Below the pieces are notes generated by a model. That model was not told where the DNA came from and made no database searches. It saw only the letters and a program-made list of their open reading frames with translations. DNA of 64,000 nt from Bigelowiella natans CCMP2755 (lineage: Eukaryota > Cercozoa > Chlorarachniophyceae): assembly GCA_000320545.1 (NCBI GenBank), contig ADNK01002524.1:86001-150000 (forward strand), written 5' to 3'. The position numbers were made by a program, and so were the translations under genes. Numbering within the stretch: the first letter of the stretch is position 1; every line of letters begins with the position of its first letter. Shown here one piece after another: positions 39,319 through 47,374 of this stretch.

Positions 39319-39760
39319 GTACATATTTAATTTAATGTGCTATAATATGATCGTTTTCCTTAGTTAATTTCCCGAGTCGAGTTGTTCACTCTATTTATCG
39401 CATTTGTCCGGGTCTTGCTGCTGTATTCTCTGAGTGAGAAGATTTCATCAAAACCGACCCCGGCGGTGAAAAGCCGCATTGAAGAAATCGCTTACCTCCA
39501 AGCTCGAAAGGCTGTTGATGCAATTTTTGACAAAATCGGAAAATCCGACGAAGAGGCTCTGCCTCACAGTGACGTCATGTAATATTTGAACAATTAGTTC
39601 GTTGCGCCTAAGTTAGAGAGTAAACGATCGATTGCGCATTGGTATATAATTATGTGTTTTTTTTGGTTTTCACGTTTAAAGGACTGTCGCTATGGATTGT
39701 GCTCCGTGGCTCGGAATGCTGGACCTCTTCTCGGATGCAGAAATGGTCGAATCTGTTTGA
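15180..39760 (+). CDS. Giant nine-module calcium sensor: tandem NCS/calcineurin-B-like EF-hand protein
   Basis: About 72 exons thread in phase from the ATG at 15180 to the TGA at 39758-39760, giving about 2,465 residues. An N-terminal domain (15180-15654) is followed by nine tandem modules of roughly 220-300 residues. Each module reads: a short basic or acidic linker; a helical segment with a D-x-x-x-L-x-x-(I/L)-R pattern; a degenerate EF-hand of the kind seen as EF1 in neuronal calcium sensors (for example TSGCVNRTQF); three further EF-hands; and a closing P-x-L-x-x-W-type helix. Of the 27 EF2-EF4 loops, 21 have Asp at position 1 and Glu at position 12. The family signature F-D-x-(N/D)-x-D-G-x-(I/V) recurs throughout. 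EF-hand pairs bind calcium and expose a hydrophobic groove for a partner, so a calcium-buffering or scaffolding sensor role is inferred. No signal peptide or membrane helix remains after splicing. Weak points are the link from exon 2 (end 15654 or 15666) to 16243, the first exon of module 5, and one tiny exon in module 1. Splitting into two genes at the long introns near 35 kb is possible but unneeded. Confidence 0.85.
16987..17020. repeat. (AT)n microsatellite, intronic
   Basis: About 34 bases of AT repeat. It is typical of the giant gene, where further (TA)n runs lie near 19222-19259, 20470-20504, 24640-24670, 25524-25555, 28109-28137, 29802-29831, 30859-30890, 34156-34205, 36652-36683, 37447-37485 and 39285-39319. 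Confidence 0.9.
17413..17472. repeat. (GAT/GGT)n microsatellite, intronic
   Basis: Sixty bases of GATGGT-type repeat in an intron of module 1. Similar GAT or CAT arrays lie near 21042-21080, 21840-21905, 26310-26342, 28370-28408 and 32970-33005. Confidence 0.9.
18151..18187. repeat. (CT)n microsatellite, intronic
   Basis: Thirty-seven bases of CT repeat in an intron of module 1. Comparable CT runs occur near 22705-22733, 23090-23117, 23516-23550, 26945-26986 and 34838-34873. Confidence 0.9.
19593..19616. repeat. Long poly-C then poly-T tract before an acceptor
   Basis: About 16-18 C then seven T immediately upstream of the AG at 19618-19619. Other C tracts of 9 or more bases sit in introns near 17767, 18671, 21487 and 24515. 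Confidence 0.85.
19861..19990 (+). repeat. CAA-rich trinucleotide array next to a splice acceptor
   Basis: About 130 bases of (CAA)n with CGA and other interruptions on the plus strand. It runs up to within a few bases of the AG acceptor at 19996 of module 2. It produces long spurious poly-Gln and poly-Val frames that should not be annotated. Confidence 0.9.
21625..24032 (+). other. Calcium-sensor module 3 plus acidic linker
   Basis: Exons 21625-21738, 21910-22010, 22245-22347, 22538-22606, 22893-23042, 23426-23481 and 23611-23674, then an acidic linker exon 23877-24032. The loops DYNADGVIDGEE, DADRNGKISMEE and DTNEDGWISWHE are the best-conserved set in the protein. The closing helix is HLVPWLQLLD. 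The linker exon is about 40% Asp/Glu and contains no fold I recognise. Confidence 0.85.
22061..22118. repeat. Compound (CA)n-(TA)n microsatellite, intronic
   Basis: CA repeat passing directly into TA repeat within an intron of module 3. The same CA/TA junction recurs at about 49250-49340, 54072-54142 and 62355-62462. Confidence 0.9.
24195..26558 (+). other. Calcium-sensor module 4 (two decayed EF-hands)
   Basis: Exons 24195-24283, 24542-24611, 24821-24883, 25094-25159, 25418-25501, 25773-25865, 26145-26261 and 26445-26558. The degenerate first hand is at AGKGYLDRVSF and the EF2 loop DQTDSGRISARE is intact. The EF3 position reads NENEEENDLEPM, without Asp1, Gly6 or Glu12. The EF4 position reads DTAQCGKLRYVD, ending in Asp. 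This is the module with the fewest binding-competent loops. Confidence 0.78.
26664..28862 (+). other. Calcium-sensor module 5
   Basis: Exons 26664-26905, 27058-27237, 27373-27433, 27791-27842, 28008-28086, 28182-28308, 28455-28498 and 28739-28862. The segment KLVLERGDGVRFRLKPQDV precedes the degenerate first hand at KNGALNKEQF. The loops DSNNDGAVDCFE, DSNGDGYIEMEE and DSKRRGKISLAE are all Asp1/Glu12. The intron 27843-28007 is 165 bases, a multiple of three with no in-frame stop. The acceptor of the first exon is not fixed (26664 chosen because upstream sequence has a TAA in frame). Confidence 0.8.
29082..31429 (+). other. Calcium-sensor module 6
   Basis: Exons 29082-29244, 29495-29570, 29846-29969, 30174-30232, 30481-30535, 30710-30787, 30942-31058 and 31241-31429. 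The helical lead-in is YLTDDDMEKLYYIRNQL, followed by the degenerate first hand ADAGSLDHRGF. EF2 DRDLDGLISVHE and EF3 DMDEDDMIDADE are intact; the fourth position, AMEEEDAVSFTT, has lost Asp1 and Glu12. The donor at 29570 was chosen over a longer open frame because it alone restores both phase and alignment with the other modules. Confidence 0.82.
31537..33951 (+). other. Calcium-sensor module 7
   Basis: Exons 31537-31614, 31852-31916, 32135-32262, 32422-32483, 32661-32715, 32867-32945, 33207-33354, 33519-33575 and 33853-33951. After ALTAQDVAAIEAIAQ the degenerate first hand is at TEVNKAGFTKI. All three remaining loops are canonical: DRNQNGRIDVTE, DSNADGNVDWSE and DTNNDGLLSFDE. The closing helix is HPGLLPWMHIY, then an acidic/Ser linker. 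Confidence 0.84.
34218..37430 (+). other. Calcium-sensor module 8 (decayed EF2, longest introns)
   Basis: Exons 34218-34308, 34900-35061, 35623-35690, 36028-36073, 36344-36395, 36783-36895, 37052-37154 and 37403-37430. The linker is acidic (DEEEDDEEKRK). The EF2 position is recognisable only by its flanking helix (FFGMIFDSLDY) and has no usable loop; its two exons were found because they fill the expected place and phase. EF3 DEDRDERISKME and EF4 DSNNDGSLNFDE keep Asp1 and Glu12. The closing segment is KHPELCPWIQ. Confidence 0.76.
37778..39760 (+). other. Calcium-sensor module 9 and C-terminus
   Basis: Exons 37778-38070, 38359-38441, 38685-38768, 38973-39052, 39364-39578 and 39682-39760. It opens with an Asp/Glu run derived from a GAT/GAG repeat in coding sequence, then the lead-in helices and a degenerate first hand near NRGAWRLHQF. 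EF2 DADGNEEVDTWE and EF3 DKEGSGLISRVE are intact; the fourth position (DKIGKSDEEALPHSD) is too long and has lost the loop. The protein ends after APWLGMLDLFSD, the counterpart of the closing helix in other modules. Confidence 0.84.
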
Positions 39761-41228
39761 ATAGGGGAGCAGCAACTTAGCATGTGAAGCGGCGGTCCGC
39801 AGTGAGTATGCATTTCATGTGCATGGACACATGATGACAATTTGTAGACATTTTTCCGATGCACGGCACGGCCGTTGATCCTGGCACTGTACGCACATCC
39901 GTGCGATGTTTTAAAATTCAAAATCATGTTGCCAAATAAATTCCAATTTGCGTGTCGTGCATAAAAAGCTAAGAAATCCATCATGACTGGGCTGGTTCTG
40001 TATTATGCCCGTGTGCTTGTTTGCAATCACTGTAGCTTTTTCGAAGAAGATAACGCCGTTTAGGCAACGCGTGTGCAATTGTTGCACATGCATAGTTTTG
40101 ATGCGCAAACTCCTAGAATGTCTAGATCTAGAGTTGCAAACGACAAACGGGATGCATCTCATCATCTCCAAAATGCGTGAGCAGTTTGATTCTAGAGATC
40201 GCACAAGTTCTGTTTTTAACGATCTCTGATGTTGCAAATGTCTTCATTTCATTTTGGCAGCTTTACTAGCTAGCTAGCTAGTTGACCGACATGCAATGCA
40301 ATGCACATGTAGCATCACTGTTTCCATTGTCTAGATGTGCATGACTAGCTAGCTAGCTAGATGGGTCTGCATGATGACATGCAAAGCAAACGTTTTGTGC
40401 ATGTGATGGGCCTAGCTAGATGGGCCCCTACCTAGCTAGCTAGGACTCTAGCAAGCTAGCTAGTTTGGCGCGAACGATTGCACGTTCAATTTTTTTGACT
40501 TGGTGCATGCTGGCATGCTAGCGTGCTACAGCTAATTAGCTAAGTGTTCAAGCACAGCTAGACAGTTAGAGAGGTGTGCATGCCGGGCTAGCGGGTGGAT
40601 TTCGAGCGAGATGTGAAGGTTCGGTAGATCTAGAGGTGTCCACTAGCTAGCTCATTGTTCTAGCTATTCCTAGATTCTAGATGCGCATGACGAAGCTTGC
40701 ATTGTGCATCGAGCTAGATGGGTCTCAGATCTGAATACTAGAGCAACCTAGCTAGCTAGCAAGGCAGAAGACACAGCCGCAAATTTGAGATCGATGCACT
40801 GCTACTAGCGCACTAGCTAGCTAGCACAATTATTAGAATAGCTAGATCATGTAGCATTTTTCGACATCACAATTTAAAAACTCGTACCGCCGCTGAGATG
40901 AATTCGATCGCATTTTCATGAGTACGCAGCATGGGTATGTCCACATCTAGACATGCATCTCTAGATTTGGCAGGCAGGCTTACGGAGCATGCAAGGTTAG
41001 CAGGGCTGGGGTACTACTATGATTGCATGTGGGAGCACATTGCATCCGGTATGTATGATCACTTTTGACTATAAAGTTTCTGGTTCTATGTAATAAATAT
41101 AGTTAATTAAATGCATCTCACTGCAATCAAAGCAAAAGGAACAAATCGTTACTGCACTTCTCGCAGACGATTTGTCATTCCAGGCCTACTCAATTTGGGT
41201 CTAATAAAGTTGTAGACTTTTGCTTAAG
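39761..41228. repeat. CTAGC/GCATGC-rich non-coding island 2
   Basis: Convergent intergenic region between the giant gene and glycosyltransferase B. About 40.0-41.05 kb is saturated with CTAGCTAG, GCATGC, TAGATG and related words and has no credible gene. It shares with island 3 a near-identical 16-17-base string (GCATGCTGGCATG followed by G?CTAG) at 40505-40521. Confidence 0.6.
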
Positions 41229-43070
41229 CTACTGCTGCGCTTGCTTCTCGGCCTCGTTGATCATATGCAAAACCTTTTCTGAGAACTTGAATTTAGCACC
41301 ACCGTTAAAGTGGGAGAGGCACACTTTTTGCTCCAACCTATCAATGATGTGAGACTATTTTGGTTGATGCCCTCAAAATGAAAGCTTATAAATATATAAA
41401 TTGGTGTCTACGACTAAAATATACATAATGTACCACTTGTTGTAGAGGGCGCCATTGCGAATTGTGAACATATCTAAAACCTTCATGACGGCCACACACT
41501 GGAATATCCCTCCGTAGTAGTCAATAGTAACCTTTGAAGACAGAATTCCGAAGCCAAAAAATATTTATTTTGTTGTGTGCTAAAAGAAATATAATAAATA
41601 TTCTTAGGATTTTAATTAGCGAGTCTTCGCTGTATTAAACTGTCGTGATAGTCGTGATATGCGATTTGATTGAAAAGAGTAAAGTAGCCATACAATATCT
41701 CGATGATTGAGAAAGTATTCCCAATAAAAATGCTGATCTCCTGGAGGCCGAAAATGGGTTCTTTTGTATTCGTTCAATGGTTCCCCTGAGTTCAAGAATG
41801 CTTCCATTTGCGCTGAAGCCTTTTTAGTAGATTAGTATCAATACCATCATTATTATATTTGCTGTTACTATTCAATTTGATTCCTAATTTAAAAATGATA
41901 TTTTGAAAATAAACTTTTGACAGGAACCTCTTCAACCATTTCTTTGAGCATCTTCGTTGGACCTGTCACAAAGTCAGTGCTTAAATTTTGAAGTTAGTTC
42001 GGAGGGAAATGGCATGTAAATCTCAGTAATAGTCTGCCTTCCCCACCCCTTTAGATTAATATTGTACCTATAAATCCGCCTGAATTCAAGTACACAAGAC
42101 CCGCTTCATTGTATCCAGGTCGTACATATTCACGAAACGAACCGTCGACCAACTAAAACTTTCAATGTAATTTGTATGATCAAGTATTTCCGTATCAATG
42201 TGAACACCTGAGGCTTATAGTCAGACGCCCATTTGGGAACGTACCTTTGTTCGGAATAAAATAAAAAATTATGAGCTTTGATTCTCTGAAGTTCTTTCCA
42301 CAAAATACATACGGAATGTCGTCGACACGATCAGTCTCGAAGCGATTGACCTCAGCTCCGAATATGATCTTCGCCCCAGTCTTTTTCTTAATCAGATCGT
42401 ATTCTTTCAGAATCTGTCCACAGTGTTTCGTTAGTTTCGTAACAATTAATCACACAATATGTTGTCATCTTACGTGACTCGGCTGACAAGTCGGTGCATA
42501 GATCACATCCGAATCCACAAAAGCTACAATGTCATTCGGATTCTTCTCTGCCAGTGCGTTTAGATACTCTAAAAGCAGTAATACCTGTATATGATTTCGA
42601 GGATAATATTTGAAACTTGCTATTCATCATTAATCATCGGAACCACTCTTTGTCATTAGACACACTTATGCTTCTATGGATGATCACCTTGGTTTTGAAA
42701 CCTTCCCATTTTCGTCCATACCCGACTTGTTCAAGTCGATCTTTTTTTACACTTTTCCCCAAGAGCGTCGCACTTACGTTGCGAGTTTCTGCAGCAACTA
42801 TATGCAGGGCTCTTTCCGATGTTTCGGGAAAAGTCATGCTACTGAGGCTCATGAATTCCCCAATTCCCTAACATCATTGGTACAGATTGACTCATGTAAC
42901 TTTTCTTTCTACTCAAAAGTACAATAGACAAAGCAATACATAAGTGTCACCTCCTTGTTGACATTTTCTAGATCCAGCGCATGTTGTTGTTGGTTCAAAG
43001 CCCAATTTGCGGTCGTTGGTCGAAGGCAAATACACAGTACGAGAAGAACAGACGAAACGCTGCAACTCAT
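41229..43070 (-). CDS. PLOD-type glycosyltransferase paralogue B (complete)
   Basis: Ten exons on the minus strand: 43070-42951, 42867-42688, 42584-42474, 42413-42313, 42244-42208, 42152-42068, 41962-41928, 41819-41694, 41531-41437 and 41337-41229. They sum to 999 bases and 332 residues with every phase consistent. A signal peptide (CSVSSVLLVLCICLRPTTA) leads in. DSDV (Asp124/Asp126) is the expected metal/nucleotide-sugar site. YLNSGGFIG at about 204-211 and GGIFQCV then HFNGGAK near the end are conserved landmarks of the PLOD glycosyltransferase domain. The dioxygenase domain of animal PLOD enzymes is absent, so this is a stand-alone ER glycosyltransferase by inference. An alternative ATG at 43109 would add 13 residues. 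It shares exon borders with paralogue A at the left edge but has one more intron. Confidence 0.85.
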
Positions 43071-43399
43071 TCTCCTGAACGAAAGGCAGACAGGCAGAGC
43101 CGGTCCCATTGCTCAAATTTGGACAAATACCAAAAATGTTGCCAATTGTCGTCACGCACGAAACACAGGCGAATTTCACATATTTTAGTCTCAAATGAGC
43201 ACATTTTTCAGATGAAAGCAGCCACGATTCCTTTGGGTAATTTTGCCTGCAATCACATTGGGAAAAGTAGCATGTGAAATGCAAGGGCATTTCATCATTG
43301 CGTCGTGAACACATTGGGCAAGCGCGCGCAAATTGACGACTAACATTCATGTCAGTGATGGAACGCAAAGTTTGTGCTGACCATCCTTGTCATTGTCCT

Positions 43400-45740
43400 C
43401 AGCTTTCTTGGTCATGGGGCCCTTGCTAGTTGAATCACAAAACACCAACAGGGTGCTGACAAGTCCTCGCAATGATTTTTGCTGAGGCGCTGCTGCGTGT
43501 TTGTGCATGCTGACATGCCTCCCATGCGGTTCTTGCTCGTGCAGTTTTGCATTGATGCCTCAATTGTTGTTCGTTGCGTTCATTGTTCACGGACAGGATG
43601 CAGGCCGCTTTGAGTCCTGACGTGCGTGCACGTTGACTTTCATTTGTTCCTTCAACGGTTCCAATCGGAAGCGCACCGTGCTGCACACTAGCTAGTGCGT
43701 GCCAGCGTGGTGTGTCCATTGTTTGTCACTTGCACACCCAAACGTCCGCACGTTCATTGACACGGCGTGCGCAGCAGGTGCAACAATGCACTTGTTGTGC
43801 ACATTGATTTGATGTCCATCATGCCAGAGTGATGGATCACGTGATTTGTCTGCAGTGCTGCCCCCCCCCAACCACACTGGCACACTCTAGCACTGCCAGA
43901 CTGCTGGACTGGCATGCGTAGACGTTCTTCTTTCACCCATTCTGTGGTTCGATGCGACATTCGCTTGACACGTTTGCAATTTGAAAGCTGCAAAGGGGCG
44001 TGCTAGCGTGAGTGAGTCAACACGTTTCGCGACCCTTTTCGCTAGACCACAAGTGAAGCACTGTGTGTTGTTCGCTTTTTGACGTCATTCACTCCGCCAC
44101 ATTCTGGACATTCCGCGCGCCCCCGCTAGCCCGTCAGCCAGCCGCCAGCCGCCATCAAGCTGAGCTGGTTCGAGTCTCCTGCTTTGCGCACTCGCTAGCT
44201 CGTGCAACGTCTGCTGGTCTGCTCTGTGACATGTCTAGCTGTGCTGACCGAAGTTGACTAGCCTCACTTCAATCAGCACTGGAGCGCACTGTGCGTGCAG
44301 TGCGGCAATGACAACTTCGAAACTCTTGGCCAACAAGTTTCCAGCATTCGTCAGTTGTTGCACCATGCCAGCATGCTGCATGCTGGCATGGCTAGATGGG
44401 TCAGTGAACAACTTCATTCGTTGCTGTGCAACACTAGAACATCAGAATGCAGAAGAAAACAAAGCACTGAAGCGGAGTCTGCCTCCTCCCATGCTTGAAA
44501 ACAAGCGTCGCAGGTGCGCGTCACACGATTGCTTTCTCTTGCCAATTTGCTGCGACTCAAGCAAAAATTGTGCGCCACATGGAAATTGCACAATTTCAGG
44601 TTCAGATCAACGTTGGACCGCTCTTAGCAGCGATTGGAACCGAAGAGCGCAACAATGATGACTTCCAACGGGCTTTCTAGTTTTGTGAATCAGGCTAGCA
44701 GGTGCCTTCGACACGTTGTCATGCCCATGATGGCCAGCTTGATGCATGAACTGTTGAACTTCCATGTCACACACCTCCAGACTAGCAGACCTCACAGACC
44801 TTGCACGTGTCGCAAGCGATGCGTGCAAGCAAACTCGAACGCCAAAACGTCTAGAAGTCACGCTGCTACATCTGCCACATCATCTTGCCATGCTTCACAT
44901 TCAATTCCCCCATGTGGGATCGGAGCACCATCCAGTGATCACAGCAAGCTAACGTGCTAGCAACACCTAGAGTTGTGCCGCGCATGCTGGCTGGGAGCTA
45001 GGCTAGCACGTGTGGGCATGCAAACGATGCATCATTATCATCTGATCATGCCAGTGTTCACGCACCATTGACTTCACTGCACAGCTCCGTCAAACCTGTG
45101 ACGAATCGCCAGAACATGCATTTGGAAGCTTTTGCGCGCGATCAAGCGCGTCATGCGTGATGCAATGGACATTGGATTAGCTCGCATTTCTTTGAAATTT
45201 TTCGTGCATGTCACATTTGGTCAAACACACGCGCAAAAGCATTCAAAATGTGGCAGAGAACAAACGCGCAGCGTGCATCCTCTGCACAACGGGTGTGAAT
45301 TTTCACACTTTGCGCGCTCACTGAGGCCTTGAAGCTGGACATTTGGGTCAGTATTTCGGTTATTTTTTGAGGTTTGGCCATCGGACAAGTTCTGATGACT
45401 TTTCTTTGACCAACTGCAACTGCCTGCTGCTTCAAAGCGCTGCACTGTTCACAACCCCGTCGTTACCGGGTTTGACTGAGCTGTGTGTGCACGTTGAAAA
45501 TGTGAGCCAGTGTCACCTCACGCAGCATGTGACTGCCCCAGACACATTGCGCGTCAGCACGTCAAAAAATGCTTGAACCATCCAGATCATGTGTCATGCA
45601 AGCATCGCACACACGAACATGCACGCATGCAGCACAGTAGCTAGCTAGCTAGCTATGATCGAAGCAAAATGCAAACTCACACCATGTGTGGTGTGTCAAA
45701 ATTTTGCATGAATTTTGCATTGTGGGGCCAGTCTAGCAGT
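43400..45740. repeat. CTAGC/GCATGC-rich non-coding island 3
   Basis: Upstream of glycosyltransferase B and downstream of the CNBD-RGS gene. GC-richer than the flanks, almost free of microsatellites, and full of GCATG, TGCATGC, CTAGC, CACGT and GTGCG words. Several 60-130-codon open frames occur on both strands but none shows a domain, a signal peptide or splice partners. It includes the perfect inverted repeat at 44363-44391. Confidence 0.6.
44363..44391. repeat. Perfect 14-base inverted repeat with one-base centre
   Basis: Left arm CCATGCCAGCATGC at 44363-44376, centre T, right arm GCATGCTGGCATGG at 44378-44391. It lies inside island 3. It could form a strong hairpin in RNA or single-stranded DNA, but its function is unknown. 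Confidence 0.9.
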
Positions 45741-46371
45741 GCTAAGTTGTTACATATATACAGAGATGCATGCGACCATAACAGAATCCACATGTTTCAA
45801 ATGATTTCAAACCATTTATAAAACGACAACAGGAGAAATCTGCATCTAACATCCAGCGAAATTGAACAGCTCTACTTCGCGCATGCTTCAGCCACACCGC
45901 CTCTTAGTTGCTTTGAAATTAGCTTCTCAGTATTTGGATTCACCTAGTGTAATTGGTAACAAATTGATCATTTTGGTTGTCTTCCGTGTGTCACCTACCT
46001 CCTCTCCACAAAACCCATTTGAACCATTGGCACCATTATAACTCTACACAAAGGTGTCTGGGTTGTTCATGTGTGCGCGTTTGTGTGGATTCCGTAACTG
46101 CGTTCTGGTTATCTATCTACCTGATAGAGCTCTATCCCGCTAAAAAACTTCTTGAATTCCTGTTAAATTTACATGTTTTATGTAAGCTACACATGAATGT
46201 AATTTATTTTGCACAACGCACATACGCTCAGATGCACACTCACACGAAAAAACACAAATATACATAGACTTACCTTAACATCATTTAATATCATACCGGT
46301 ACATATGCGTGCATGTAGTGTGCTTATGCATCATCGTTTCCAGCTGAGTGGGTGTTTACATATTGAAAATG
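45741..46371. other. 3' intergenic stretch, nothing identified
   Basis: AT-rich sequence between island 3 and the stop of the CNBD-RGS gene. No gene or motif recognised. Confidence 0.35.
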
Positions 46372-47374
46372 TTATCGATCGACCTTCGTCATCTTGAAGC
46401 GAAAGAACTTGTCCTTCATCAACGTTAATGCCTGTTAGTGAGCAGAATTGATTCGCGTGCAATATACAAAACCCTTTTCCAATCAACGACAAACATACAC
46501 CGCACATACGAAGACACGGGGCACTCGCAACATATGCTAAAACGAATACCTCCTTTTCTGCTTCTAAAAAGGTGGTTTTGCTTGCTCGGCCTTCCATCAT
46601 CTGAAAAGTGTAAAGTGTTATGTGTTATCACAAACTTTAGATCTATACAGACATCCATCCCACGCACAGTCACGAAATAGGCGACCACAAACCAAGGACA
46701 CGACTTCTATGTAATTCAAACCAATCTCCCACATACCTGTTCCTTTATTCTTGCCTCCATTTTCATCGATATATTTACTGTGTCACGAATTATGAAATCG
46801 GGCAGAGAAAAGGCGCCGGAGAAAGAAAGAGAGAAAGAGAGAGAAAGAGAGAGAAAGAGGAATTAATTATGATACTACGATACATCTCGGAGCTAAAAAG
46901 ACGCTGCAATTTTAACAAAAGTTAGGAATTTTAATGCACTTATTCCAAACCTGGTGTCTTCGATTCGCTGCCGATGTATTTAGCTACGATCTGCTGCGAC
47001 TTTTCTATCATCTTTTCCTGCAGCGTCTTTTCATTAAAATCATCTGTTACCAGCCGTCTTGATACCCATTTTCGGAATTCTCGCACCTATTTAGATTTAT
47101 AATATATGATGTTTCCTTACATTTCTCACTCCTTCGCACTAAATGCACATGCTATCAACTCTCCATGATCAACTCTCCATGGAAAATATACGGGCTTATA
47201 CGATCGAGTCTCTCCAAAATGACTCCGCACGTTATATATGGTTAAAACCGCTTAATAAAAGGTAACGGTATATCGTATAATTGAAAAGTACAAACGCCAT
47301 TTTACCTCCATCCAAAACTCGTATGTCTCTCCAGCGTACTCTTTATCTAAGAAATCTTTGAAGATTTTCGAGGC
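46372..47374 (-). other. RGS domain
   Basis: Five exons. The first helices read ASKIFKDFLDKEYAGETYEF, matching the A-x-x-x-F-x-x-F-L...F-W pattern of RGS domains. The last helix reads LMKDKFFRF, matching the L-M-x-x-D-x-(Y/F)-x-R-F end of the fold. A linker with NISMKMEARIKEQ lies where the domain usually has V-N-I. The stop TAA follows seven residues after RF. Confidence 0.72.

Noticed and set aside
43435-45576. Many 60-134-codon frames in island 3
   Set aside because: They overlap on both strands, show no family resemblance or signal peptide, and follow the word bias of the island.
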